Part shown: positions 55,203 through 63,291 of the stretch, one piece after another | How positions within the stretch are numbered: the first letter of the stretch is position 1 | Layout of the letters: each line of letters starts with the position of its first letter | Source: Pusillimonas sp. | GTDB taxonomy: Bacteria; Pseudomonadota; Gammaproteobacteria; Burkholderiales; Burkholderiaceae_B | Direction of reading: 5' to 3' | NCBI RefSeq assembly: GCF_029263785.1 | Contig: NZ_JAJUFE010000003.1 | Coordinates: 1 to 64,000, forward strand | DNA: 64,000 bases | The notes under the pieces: model-generated | Told to the model about the DNA's origin: nothing | The model's input: the letters and a program-made list of their open reading frames with translations, nothing else | The model's database searches: none | Made by a program: the position numbers and the translations under genes

Positions 55203-56444
55203 TTACGTCAGCTTCAGCTTACTTGCGCCCACCAACTTGTCGTAGACCCAGTAAAGGATGACGATCACCACAAGCAGTAAAGAGCCCAACGCTGCAGCCA
55301 GGCCCCAGTTATTGGAGCGCTGCATATGAAACGCGATGATGTTGGAAATCATTTGCCCGTCGGTTCCTCCAACAAGCGCAGGAATGATGTAGTAGCCGAT
55401 CGAGATGATGAATACCAGCAGCGCGCCGGCACTAAGGCCGGGCATGCTTAGTGGCAAGAACACCCGCCAGAAGGCCGACCACGGTGTACTGCCCAGTGAT
55501 TGTGCGGCGCGCTGGTAGCTGGGGTCGATCCCGCGCATGACGCTATATAGCGGCAGCACCATGAACGGAAGCAAAATATGCGTCATGACGATGACTGTCG
55601 CGGTCCCTGTGTACAGAAGCTCAAGTGGCCGGCTAATGACGCCCAGCCACAGAAGCACCGAATTTATGATGCCGTGTGGTTGAAGCAGGGCAATCCACGC
55701 GGTGGTACGTGCCAGCAACGAAGTCCAGAACGGCAGTAGAACCATGGCCAGAAGCAAGCCGGCGACGCGCTTCGGTGCGCGGCACAAGTAATACGCCAGC
55801 GGATAGCCAAGTGCGATACATAGCAGGGTTATGGCCAACGCCATACCCAGAGTACGCGTATACAGCTGAACATAAATACGCGCGGACTCACGCTGGCCAA
55901 TTTCACCCTTGGAGTTGCGTTCAAGGTCCAGGGCCGTAAGATAGTGGCTGACGGTATAGACTTCGCCGGCACGCTTTACAGCCCGCCAGAGATCGGGTTG
56001 GTCCCACCGCGAATCGGCCTCCCGCAAGGCACCCGCGGCCAGAACGGGAGCCAGGTTATCTTCAAGGTTGCGCATGCGCCGGGCCGAGGCGTTGATCAGG
56101 CTCGATGCCCCCGGATAGGCCTGGTTTACCGATGCGGCAAGAACTCCTGCCTTGCGTTGTCCGGAAAGCAGTTTGAGCTCGGCTGCCATGGCGGCATACG
56201 CTTCGGTTGGGGGCAACGATCTGCCATCCCAGTCTGAAAGTTGTTCAAGCGTATTGGGAATCAGCTCGGCAAGCGTCGGGTTATAGATGCTGCGATACAG
56301 CATGCTGGCTATCGGGGTAAAGAAAGCAACCAGCACAAAGGCCAGCAACGGCGCCACCAGCAACAAGGCGGCGCGCCGGCGCCGCCGCAGCTCGGCGCGT
56401 TCCGCCCGAAGCTCTGACGAGCTGAGTGTTATTTCAGCAGCCAC
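55203..56444 (-). CDS. ABC transporter permease, PotB-like, with a large periplasmic insertion
   Basis: Permease of 413 residues, about 120 longer than PotB. After the first helix (ALLLVAPLLAFVLVAFFTPIASML) comes a polar helical segment of about 140 residues (roughly 60-195) that would lie in the periplasm, then the usual five helices with the EAA loop AAQSLGSTPWSAFWRVFLPLSMPGL. Its start overlaps the binding-protein gene by 16 bp. Confidence 0.87.
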   Translation of the reverse strand: MAAEITLSSSELRAERAELRRRRRAALLLVAPLLAFVLVAFFTPIASMLYRSIYNPTLAELIPNTLEQLSDWDGRSLPPTEAYAAMAAELKLLSGQRKAGVLAASVNQAYPGASSLINASARRMRNLEDNLAPVLAAGALREADSRWDQPDLWRAVKRAGEVYTVSHYLTALDLERNSKGEIGQRESARIYVQLYTRTLGMALAITLLCIALGYPLAYYLCRAPKRVAGLLLAMVLLPFWTSLLARTTAWIALLQPHGIINSVLLWLGVISRPLELLYTGTATVIVMTHILLPFMVLPLYSVMRGIDPSYQRAAQSLGSTPWSAFWRVFLPLSMPGLSAGALLVFIISIGYYIIPALVGGTDGQMISNIIAFHMQRSNNWGLAAALGSLLLVVIVILYWVYDKLVGASKLKLT

Positions 56445-57493
56445 TCGTTGAACTTCTCGGATAGAGTCTCGCCGTAATCAGCCCAGAATACGGGGTCGAC
56501 CTGGACGCCTTCATCCATGTGGGCGCTGGGCAGATGCTGCAGTACAGCCGGATCAACCAAGGCCAGCGATGATTTTCGGGGAGGGCCGTACGCAACGTCC
56601 TGAAAGCCTGCCAAGGCCTTGGTGCTGGTGGTGAAGCGGATGAAGTCCAGTGCCTGCTCAAGTTTTGGAGTTCCCTTGAGAACTGTCCAGGCGCCCAGGT
56701 CGTACATATTGCCATCCCACACAATGGTAAATGGCTTGTTCTCGTTGCGAATCGCGTCGAAGATTCGTCCGTTTGCCACCTGGATCATTACCACACCGCC
56801 GTCATTGAGCATCTGTGGCGCCTGGGACCAACTGTCGTACCAGATGACATCGTCCTTGATGGTATCGAGCTTGGCAAACGCGCGTGCCTGGCCCTCGGGT
56901 GTTGCCAGTACCTTGTAAATGTCCTCGTCGGGTACTCCGTCAGCCATCAGCGCCCATTCCATTACAAACTGGGGACGCTTGCGAAGCCCGCGCTTACCTG
57001 GAAATTTCCGGGTGTCGAAAAAATCCTCGACCGTGGTGGGCCGGTTGGCTCCGATCGTCTTGTCGTTATAGGCGTATATGGTGCTGTAAACGATTTCTGC
57101 CACGGCACATTCGCTTTCGAGAGCTTGCGGGATGAAGTCCTGTTCGGCAGGGGTGCCGTCGTCCCCGGGTAGCAAAATATCCCTGGGAATGAGTTCGAGC
57201 AGGCCTTCGGAGCAGGCGCGCTCCAGATCGATGGTTTCCATGTCCACCACATCCCACTGAATGTTGCCTGACTGCACCTGCGCCTTCATTTCAGCGATGC
57301 CTCCGCTGTAGGTCTCGAATATGACCCGTTTTCCCGTTTCGGCCACATAGGGGTCTATTTGGTGTTTTTTTTGGGTTGCCCCGTAGGCCCCCCCAAACGA
57401 TACGACGGTGAGTGCTTCCTGGGCCGTGACCGGGCTGGCTAGTGCCACGCCCAATACGGCGGTTCCCAGCAGCGATAGGGCGGTGTGCTTCAT
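56429..57493 (-). CDS. ABC transporter substrate-binding protein, PotD-like
   Basis: Periplasmic protein of 354 residues: signal peptide ALSLLGTAVLGVALASPVTAQ, then LTVVSFGGAYGATQKKH, typical of the polyamine/spermidine-type binding proteins, with IQWDVVDMETIDLERACSEGLLE and GNMYDLGAWTVLKGTP. The ligand is unknown; the polyamine label is a family resemblance, and the adjacent catabolic genes argue for another organic compound. Coupled to the ATPase gene by a 4-bp overlap. Confidence 0.87.
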   Translation of the reverse strand: MKHTALSLLGTAVLGVALASPVTAQEALTVVSFGGAYGATQKKHQIDPYVAETGKRVIFETYSGGIAEMKAQVQSGNIQWDVVDMETIDLERACSEGLLELIPRDILLPGDDGTPAEQDFIPQALESECAVAEIVYSTIYAYNDKTIGANRPTTVEDFFDTRKFPGKRGLRKRPQFVMEWALMADGVPDEDIYKVLATPEGQARAFAKLDTIKDDVIWYDSWSQAPQMLNDGGVVMIQVANGRIFDAIRNENKPFTIVWDGNMYDLGAWTVLKGTPKLEQALDFIRFTTSTKALAGFQDVAYGPPRKSSLALVDPAVLQHLPSAHMDEGVQVDPVFWADYGETLSEKFNEWLLK

Positions 57494-58611
57494 GCTTGGT
57501 CTCCTTGATTCGGTGCGTCAGATTGAAAAGCATAGCTGTCGCGCGCCATCCACCCCAGATTGGCGAACTGGCCTTCCTGAAGCTTGGGAGCACGAGCGTC
57601 GTTGAGAAGCTTCACCACAACTCGGCCGCCGCCAGCCAATTGAAAGTAGTAGCGAATGAAGTCGCCGACGTAATGTCTGGCCATGAAGCTTGCAGCAACC
57701 TGGTTATCAAACTGCCGGGATTCGCGAACAATGGCCAGCTTTTCAGGCCGTATCGACACAACGCATCGACGGCTTGTGGCACTACAATCACCGTTCCGTG
57801 CAACAAGCGGGGTTCCGTCTGGCAGGGTGGTGGTAACAGTGTCACGACCATCCAGAACAGGCCGGCCGGCAGTGATCAGGTTGTTCTCGCCAATGAAGCT
57901 GGCGACAAATGCGTTGGCAGGTTGCTCGTACAACGCGTCGGGGGTGGCGTACTGCTGGACCTTGCCCGAATTGAATACGGCGATACGGCTGGACATTGTC
58001 AGCGCTTCGGACTGATCGTGCGTGACGTAAATGACGGTAAAGCCCAAGCGACGATGCAGGCGCGTGATTTCGAACTGCATCTGTTCACGCAGTTTCTTAT
58101 CGAGTGCTCCGAGGGGTTCATCCATGAGCACCAGTGTTGGTTCGAAAATGAGGGCACGTGCCAACGCCACCCGCTGGCGCTGCCCGCCTGAAAGCTGGCC
58201 GGGATGACGGTTGGCAAACGGCTCGAGCTCGATCAGTCGCAGAAACTCGATTACCCGATGACGAATTTCAGGCTTTGGCAGACTCCGGACCTTCAGGGGG
58301 TAAGCCAGGTTTTCGGCCACTGTCATATGAGGAAACAAGGCATAGTTTTGGAAGACCATGCCGATGTTTCGCTTATGCGGGGGTATCTGCGTGATCGGGC
58401 TGCCATTAATGGTTATCTGGCCACCGGTGACATTTTCAAAGCCTGCCAGCATCATGAGCACGGTGGTCTTTCCCGATCCCGAGGGACCGAGCAAGGTAAT
58501 GAATTCGCCCTGATTTACAGTGAGGTTGAAGTCGTCGACCACCAGACTTTTTTGATCATAGGTTTTGCGGACATTGGAAAACTTGAGAAACGCGTTTTCG
58601 GTGTTTGGCAT
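57490..58611 (-). CDS. ABC transporter ATP-binding protein, PotA-like
   Basis: ATPase of 373 residues. Walker A GPSGSGKTT, Q-loop GMVFQNYALFPHMTVAENLAYP, signature [15 protein letters not shown], Walker B LVLMDEPLGALD, H-loop VIYVTHDQSEAL, and a C-terminal TOBE domain (VSIRPEKLAIV). It is the first gene of the importer operon. The start ATG 58611 has AGGACAACCG upstream; an in-frame ATG at 58692 is less likely. Upstream is the divergent thrS leader region. Confidence 0.9.
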   Translation of the reverse strand: MPNTENAFLKFSNVRKTYDQKSLVVDDFNLTVNQGEFITLLGPSGSGKTTVLMMLAGFENVTGGQITINGSPITQIPPHKRNIGMVFQNYALFPHMTVAENLAYPLKVRSLPKPEIRHRVIEFLRLIELEPFANRHPGQLSGGQRQRVALARALIFEPTLVLMDEPLGALDKKLREQMQFEITRLHRRLGFTVIYVTHDQSEALTMSSRIAVFNSGKVQQYATPDALYEQPANAFVASFIGENNLITAGRPVLDGRDTVTTTLPDGTPLVARNGDCSATSRRCVVSIRPEKLAIVRESRQFDNQVAASFMARHYVGDFIRYYFQLAGGGRVVVKLLNDARAPKLQEGQFANLGWMARDSYAFQSDAPNQGDQA

Positions 58612-58866
58612 CGGTTGTCCTGGTCGACGGTCGCTGCGGGTGTTCCTCCGAGAATAAGACCCTGCGCGTAATTGTGTTGCAGAGAATAACAATTAAGTCG
58701 GGGCGATGAAAGCGGGGTTTCCCCCGGTTGAGGGTGGGAAATAAACAACAAAACACTGCTCTTACACCGGATGATGACCTGAAGAAGCGCGTACCGCAGC
58801 ACCATTACCGGAAAATCGCCCTGTAGGTGTTACACTAGTTGCTTCATGAAAAGGGGTCGAAAATCC

Positions 58867-58908
58867 ATGCGCCTGCAGCTCGAACGAACTACGACAACGG
58901 CTTGTTAG
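58867..58908 (+). CDS. Threonine leader peptide of thrS
   Basis: A 13-codon ORF encoding MRLQLERTTTTAC with four consecutive threonine codons (ACT ACG ACA ACG, 58888-58899) and a TAG stop. AAAAGGGG lies about 10 nt before the ATG. An in-frame ATG at 58846 would give 20 residues. A TACACT hexamer (58831-58836) may be the -10 box. Four Thr codons in 13, placed 90 bp before threonyl-tRNA synthetase and before a terminator hairpin, are the hallmark of a ribosome-mediated attenuator. The ORF is too short for routine gene finders. Confidence 0.8.
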   Translation: MRLQLERTTTTAC

Positions 58909-58913
58909 TCGTC

Positions 58914-58988
58914 GCCGCGTATCGATCACCAACACCCTTCAGCAGTACTCTTCCATAAAACGCGGCAAAGGCCGCGTTTTTTGTTTTT
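58914..58988 (+). promoter_or_regulatory. thrS transcription attenuator: antiterminator and terminator
   Basis: The terminator has 10-bp perfect arms AAAACGCGGC (58957-58966) and GCCGCGTTTT (58971-58980), loop AAAG, then TTGTTTTT to 58988. The segment GCCGCGT (58914-58920), 6 nt after the leader stop, is identical to the terminator's right arm and so can pair with its left arm (58960-58966) to form an antiterminator. An earlier hairpin, ACGAC (58891-58895, in the Thr codons) with GTCGT (58908-58912), would abut and may mask that segment when the ribosome does not stall. thrS begins 11 bp after the T-run. The pairing is seen; the mechanism is inferred. Confidence 0.78.
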
Positions 58989-58998
58989 AGGATCATCT

Positions 58999-60936
58999 AT
59001 GCTTCAGATTACCCTGCCCGATGGTTCCCGCCGAGAGTTTCCCGGGCCGGTTACCGTCCACGAAGTTGCCAGTGCGATTGGCGCCGGGTTGGGGCGCGCC
59101 GCATTGGCGGGCCGCGTCACGCTCCCCGGCCAGGAACCCAAGCTCGTCGACACCAGCTTCGTTATCGGGCAGGACGCCGAATTGGCGATTATCACGGCCA
59201 AAGATCCCGAAGGTCTCGACCTTATCCGGCATTCCACTGCGCACTTGCTGGCCTACGCGGTCAAAGAGCTGTTTCCCGAGGCGCAGGTTACTATCGGCCC
59301 GGTCATCGAAAACGGGTTTTACTACGATTTTTCTTACAAGCGGCCGTTCACTCCCGAAGATCTGCAAGCTATCGAAACGAAGATGGCCGAGCTTGCTCGC
59401 AAGGACGAAGTCGTAACGCGCGAGGAGTGGGATCGTGACGAGGCGGTTGAGTTCTTCCGCAGCATCGGCGAACACTACAAGGCTGAAATCATTGCCTCAA
59501 TCCCCAGCAACGAGAAAATCAGCCTGTACCGCGAAGGTGACTTCATCGACTTGTGCCGGGGTCCTCACGTGCCTTCCACCGGCAAGCTCAAGGTCTTCAA
59601 GCTGACGAAGGTGGCTGGTGCCTATTGGCGCGGCGACAGCAAAAACGAGATGTTGCAGCGCATCTACGGTACTGCATGGGCAAGCAAGGAAGATCAGAAC
59701 GCTTACCTGACAATGCTCGAAGAGGCCGAAAAACGAGATCATCGCAAGCTGGGCCGGGAGCTAGGCCTTTTCCATTTTCAGGACGAGGCACCAGGCCTCA
59801 TTTTCTGGCACCCGAAGGGCTGGACTATCTGGCAACAGGTTGAACAGTACATGCGCGGCGTTTATCTTGAAAACGGCTATCAAGAGGTCAAGGCACCGCA
59901 GATTCTTGACCTTTCCTTATGGAAGAAGACCGGGCACTGGGACAACTACGCCGAAAATATCTTTACGACCGATTCCGAAAACCGTAGTTACGGCCTGAAG
60001 CCGATGAATTGCCCAGGGCATGTGCAGATATTCAACGCCGGTTTGCACTCATATCGCGAATTGCCCATCCGTTACGGTGAATTCGGCCAGTGCCACCGCA
60101 ACGAACCTTCGGGTTCGCTGCACGGCATGATGCGCGTGCGCGGTTTCACGCAGGACGACGGTCACATCTTCTGTACCGAAGATCAATTGCAGGATGAATG
60201 CGCGGCGTTTACTGCTCAGTTGCAAAAAGTGTATGCCGACTTTGGTTTTGACGAGATTCTGTACAAGGTCGCTACCCGACCCGAAAAACGCATCGGTTCG
60301 GACGAGGTCTGGGACAAGGCCGAACAGGCTCTTATCGATAGCCTGAATCGTACCGGATGCCAGTTTGAGATCTCCGAAGGCGAAGGCGCCTTCTATGGGC
60401 CAAAGATCGAGTACACGCTCAAGGATGCAATCGGCCGTCATTGGCAGTGTGGCACTATCCAGGTCGATTTCTCGATGCCCCAGCGGCTTGGCGCCGAGTA
60501 TGTCGATGCCAATGACCAGCGCAAGACGCCGGTCATGCTTCACCGCGCCATACTGGGTTCATTCGAACGGTTTATCGGCATTTTGCTCGAAAACCACGCC
60601 GGTGCATTGCCCCCGTGGCTGGCTCCACAACAGGCCGTCGTCTGCTGTATTTCAGAGAATTTCGCCGAATATGCCGCCGAAGTTGCCCGAACCCTGAAAA
60701 AACAAGGGTTTAGGGTTAGCGCAGATTTGCGCGGCGAAAAGATCACCCGTAAAATCAGGGAACACAGCATGCAGAAAGTTCCCTACATTTTGGTAGTGGG
60801 TGAAAAAGAACGCGACACTGCCACCGTCGCGGTCCGGGTCCGCTCTGGTGGCGATCTGGGCAGCATGCCTCTGGCACAGTTTTCGCAGCGTCTTGCAGAA
60901 GACGTTGCAACACGACGTAATGTCGGCGCGGCGTAA
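58999..60936 (+). CDS. thrS: Threonyl-tRNA synthetase
   Basis: Class II synthetase of 645 residues. N-terminal TGS domain (1-62, [17 protein letters not shown]), editing domain with [11 protein letters not shown] (His78, His82) and the distal CRGPHV, catalytic core with [12 protein letters not shown] (zinc Cys) and [13 protein letters not shown]-type motif 2 ([15 protein letters not shown]), motif 3 near [14 protein letters not shown], and a C-terminal anticodon-binding domain. Start ATG 58999 follows AGGATC; it sits right behind the attenuator, which should couple its transcription to charged tRNA-Thr. Confidence 0.97.
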   Translation: MLQITLPDGSRREFPGPVTVHEVASAIGAGLGRAALAGRVTLPGQEPKLVDTSFVIGQDAELAIITAKDPEGLDLIRHSTAHLLAYAVKELFPEAQVTIGPVIENGFYYDFSYKRPFTPEDLQAIETKMAELARKDEVVTREEWDRDEAVEFFRSIGEHYKAEIIASIPSNEKISLYREGDFIDLCRGPHVPSTGKLKVFKLTKVAGAYWRGDSKNEMLQRIYGTAWASKEDQNAYLTMLEEAEKRDHRKLGRELGLFHFQDEAPGLIFWHPKGWTIWQQVEQYMRGVYLENGYQEVKAPQILDLSLWKKTGHWDNYAENIFTTDSENRSYGLKPMNCPGHVQIFNAGLHSYRELPIRYGEFGQCHRNEPSGSLHGMMRVRGFTQDDGHIFCTEDQLQDECAAFTAQLQKVYADFGFDEILYKVATRPEKRIGSDEVWDKAEQALIDSLNRTGCQFEISEGEGAFYGPKIEYTLKDAIGRHWQCGTIQVDFSMPQRLGAEYVDANDQRKTPVMLHRAILGSFERFIGILLENHAGALPPWLAPQQAVVCCISENFAEYAAEVARTLKKQGFRVSADLRGEKITRKIREHSMQKVPYILVVGEKERDTATVAVRVRSGGDLGSMPLAQFSQRLAEDVATRRNVGAA

Positions 60937-60972
60937 CGCCGCCTTTCTTCATCAACTCTAGGAGTCGTAGAT

Positions 60973-61521
60973 ATCGCAACCGATAAAGCACATCGCATCA
61001 ATGGTGAAATTCGTATCCCCGAGGTGCGTCTTATAGGCCTGGACGGTGAACAGCTGGGCATCGTAAAAACACCCGAAGCTCTCCGTCTAGCAGAAGAAAA
61101 CGAAGTTGACCTGGTCGAGATTGCTCCCAATGCCTCGCCGCCTGTGTGCAGGCTCATGGATTACGGCAAGTTCAAGTACCAAGAGCAAAAGCGCCAGGCC
61201 GAGGCCCGGGCCAAGCAAAAAACCATTCAGGTCAAAGAGGTCAAGTTTCGTCCCGGCACGGATGAAGGCGACTACCAGGTCAAGTTGCGCAACCTGCGTC
61301 GATTCATCGAAGACGGCGATAAAGCCAAGGTCACACTGCGGTTCCGCGGTCGTGAAATGGCTCACCAGGAACTTGGCATGCGTGTGCTTGAGCGCGTACG
61401 CGACGATCTTGGCGAACTGATCCAGGTCGAGGCCATGCCCAAACTCGAGGGACGCCAGATGGTGATGGTGCTGGCGCCACGCAAGAAGGCCCCCGGCAAG
61501 CAAGGCGATTCCGCTTCCTGA
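60973..61521 (+). CDS. infC: Translation initiation factor IF-3, AUC start
   Basis: IF-3 of 182 residues: [27 protein letters not shown] at the N-terminus, [35 protein letters not shown] and [12 protein letters not shown]. No ATG, GTG or TTG precedes the conserved RINGEIR. The codon ATC at 60973, 8 nt after AGGAG (60960-60964), is the probable start, giving [15 protein letters not shown]. Rare AUU/AUC/AUA starts are the known device by which IF-3 represses its own translation; E. coli uses AUU and Myxococcus AUC. A start at GTG 61024 would remove 17 conserved residues. It follows thrS by 36 bp. Confidence 0.92.
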   Translation: MATDKAHRINGEIRIPEVRLIGLDGEQLGIVKTPEALRLAEENEVDLVEIAPNASPPVCRLMDYGKFKYQEQKRQAEARAKQKTIQVKEVKFRPGTDEGDYQVKLRNLRRFIEDGDKAKVTLRFRGREMAHQELGMRVLERVRDDLGELIQVEAMPKLEGRQMVMVLAPRKKAPGKQGDSAS

Positions 61522-61532
61522 TTTTCACCACC

Positions 61533-61567
61533 AGGCACAGGCCGCCTATGCCCGGCGGCCTGTGCCT
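61533..61567. terminator. 14-bp perfect hairpin between infC and gshB
   Basis: Arms AGGCACAGGCCGCC (61533-61546) and GGCGGCCTGTGCCT (61554-61567) pair without mismatch around a 7-nt loop. On the plus strand TTTTT occurs 8 nt later (ACGTAGGG intervenes), so it may be a weak terminator or an mRNA-stabilising structure. It stands where rpmI would normally begin. Confidence 0.6.
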
Positions 61568-61582
61568 ACGTAGGGTTTTTCT

Positions 61583-62539
61583 ATGCACGTATTGTTCATT
61601 ATCGATCCCTTGCCTTCGTTAAAGGCATACAAAGATTCGTCTGTTGCAATGATGCGTGCTCTGGTTGCCAGAGGTCACTCGCTCAGTGTGGCCCTGCAGC
61701 AAGACCTGTACATTGACGAAGGTGTCGTCAAGGTGCAGAGCCTCGCAATCGAATTGCTCGAGGGTGCGGATCTGCACCAGGCAGCCTGGTGGCGCGAAGG
61801 GGCACGCTCCGACGTACCCCTCAATGCCTTTGATGCGGTACTGATGCGCAAGGACCCCCCGTTCGATATTGAGTACCTGTATTCGACGCATTTGCTTGAG
61901 TTCGCCGAGAAGCAGGGCGCGCGGGTCTTCAATTCGGGAGGCGCCATAAGGAATCATCCCGAAAAGCTGACGATCACCGAGTTTGCGCAGTTCACTTCTC
62001 CAACCCTGGTGACGCGCGATATGGATCGTTTGCGTGTGTTTCATGCCGAACACCAGGACGTGATTGTCAAGCCTCTGGACGGAATGGGTGGAACCGGCAT
62101 TTTCCGCTTGCAAAAAGCCGAGCCCAACCTGGGCGCCATCCTTGAAACCCTGACCGAGCATGGTACGCGTACCATCATGGCCCAGCGGTATATTCCCGAA
62201 ATTGTGGCCGGTGACAAACGCATCCTGCTTATTGACGGAGAGCCAATTCCATACGCTCTGGCGCGCATTCCGCTGGCGGGCGAGACGCGTGGCAATCTCG
62301 CGGCCGGCGGCCGCGGGGTGGCTCAACCCCTGACCGAAAGAGATTATGAAATCGCGCGTACCCTGGGGCCCATTTTGGCCCAGCGCGGTTTGCTGCTGGT
62401 TGGCCTGGATGTCATCGGCAATTATCTTACCGAGGTCAATGTCACCAGTCCCACCTGTTTTGTAGAAATTACCGAGCAGACGGATTGCGATGTCGCTCAA
62501 ACTTTCGCCATAGCACTCGAGCAAGCGGTGGGAGCTTGA
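61583..62539 (+). CDS. gshB: Glutathione synthetase
   Basis: ATP-grasp enzyme of 318 residues joining gamma-glutamylcysteine and glycine. LFIIDPLPSLKAYKDSSVAMMRAL at the N-terminus, DAVLMRKDPPFDIEYLYST, VIVKPLDGMGGTGIF (ATP loop) and EVNVTSPTCFVEI at the end. Full length. It precedes the PTS genes by 1 bp, the usual order in Burkholderiales. Confidence 0.96.
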   Translation: MHVLFIIDPLPSLKAYKDSSVAMMRALVARGHSLSVALQQDLYIDEGVVKVQSLAIELLEGADLHQAAWWREGARSDVPLNAFDAVLMRKDPPFDIEYLYSTHLLEFAEKQGARVFNSGGAIRNHPEKLTITEFAQFTSPTLVTRDMDRLRVFHAEHQDVIVKPLDGMGGTGIFRLQKAEPNLGAILETLTEHGTRTIMAQRYIPEIVAGDKRILLIDGEPIPYALARIPLAGETRGNLAAGGRGVAQPLTERDYEIARTLGPILAQRGLLLVGLDVIGNYLTEVNVTSPTCFVEITEQTDCDVAQTFAIALEQAVGA

Positions 62540-62540
62540 C

Positions 62541-62942
62541 ATGGTCCGTCTGGCCCTTGTGATGCACGCTCCGCTGGGTAACGCGTTTGCCCAGTGCGCT
62601 GCCCATATCCTGGGTCATGAACCGGAAATTCTTGTTTTCGATGTACAGGCAGACGACCCTCCCGAAGAGGCATCGCGTCGGCTGGAGCACCTCCTAAGCC
62701 CATATCAGAGCCAGGGCGCATTGATTCTTTGCGACATATACGGTGCGACTCCCTTTAACATTGCCAGTCGCACCGTTCGAAACCTTACGGATCGTGGTAT
62801 GGACGTGGCGCTGGTGACAGGCGCCAATCTGTGCATGGTGCTCAAGGCACTGACTGATAATCAGGACAATCCTGAAGCCCTGAGCGAGAAAGTGCGACAG
62901 GGCGCCTTGAAGGGCGTCGTGCGCGCCGACTGTTTTTCATGA
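62541..62942 (+). CDS. PTS EIIA component, mannose-type
   Basis: Protein of 133 residues of the EIIA-Man fold. Phosphorylatable His9 in LVMHAPLGNAFAQCA, then GALILCDIYGATPFNIASR and LVTGANLCMVLKAL. In betaproteobacteria this subunit with HPr and EI makes an incomplete PTS without sugar permeases and is thought to be regulatory. Coupled to gshB (1-bp gap). Confidence 0.9.
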   Translation: MVRLALVMHAPLGNAFAQCAAHILGHEPEILVFDVQADDPPEEASRRLEHLLSPYQSQGALILCDIYGATPFNIASRTVRNLTDRGMDVALVTGANLCMVLKALTDNQDNPEALSEKVRQGALKGVVRADCFS

Positions 62943-62996
62943 GCCGGCCGCTATCGTTTACCGGCCTTCAACGTACTCACCACATAAGAATAGAAC

Positions 62997-63269
62997 ATGC
63001 CCGCAGTAGATATCGTAATAAGCAATAAACTGGGGCTGCACGCCCGTGCTGCTGCCAAACTCACCCAGCTCGCGTCCAGCTTTACCAACTGCGAAATTCA
63101 CATTGCACGCAACGGCAAACGTGTCAACGCCAAAAGCATTATGGGTGTAATGATGCTGGCGGCCGGATTGGGAGTGACCGTCACCATTGACGCCGAAGGC
63201 CCGGATGCCGACCGCGCCCTTGCTGAAATTCAGAATCTGTTCGCCAATAAATTCGGCGAACACGAGTAA
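62997..63269 (+). CDS. ptsH: Phosphocarrier protein HPr
   Basis: Protein of 90 residues. Active-site His15 in NKLGLHARAAAK and the regulatory-serine region KSIMGVMML (Ser47) are both present, followed by VTIDAEGPDADRAL. It takes phosphate from EI and passes it to EIIA. Gap of 54 bp to EIIA and 22 bp to EI. Confidence 0.95.
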   Translation: MPAVDIVISNKLGLHARAAAKLTQLASSFTNCEIHIARNGKRVNAKSIMGVMMLAAGLGVTVTIDAEGPDADRALAEIQNLFANKFGEHE

Positions 63270-63291
63270 GTCGCAAGCCATTGAACCGCCC

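Noticed and set aside
48221-58611. Genomic island integrated at tRNA-Val
   Set aside because: No integrase gene and no second copy of the tRNA 3' end were seen in the window, so site-specific integration is not supported.
58830-58998. T-box riboswitch upstream of thrS
   Set aside because: No T-box consensus or specifier-loop architecture is visible; the leader peptide with Thr codons explains the terminator better.
61619-62542. 307-codon minus-strand frame opposite gshB
   Set aside because: gshB is unambiguous on the plus strand; the antisense product has no motif.
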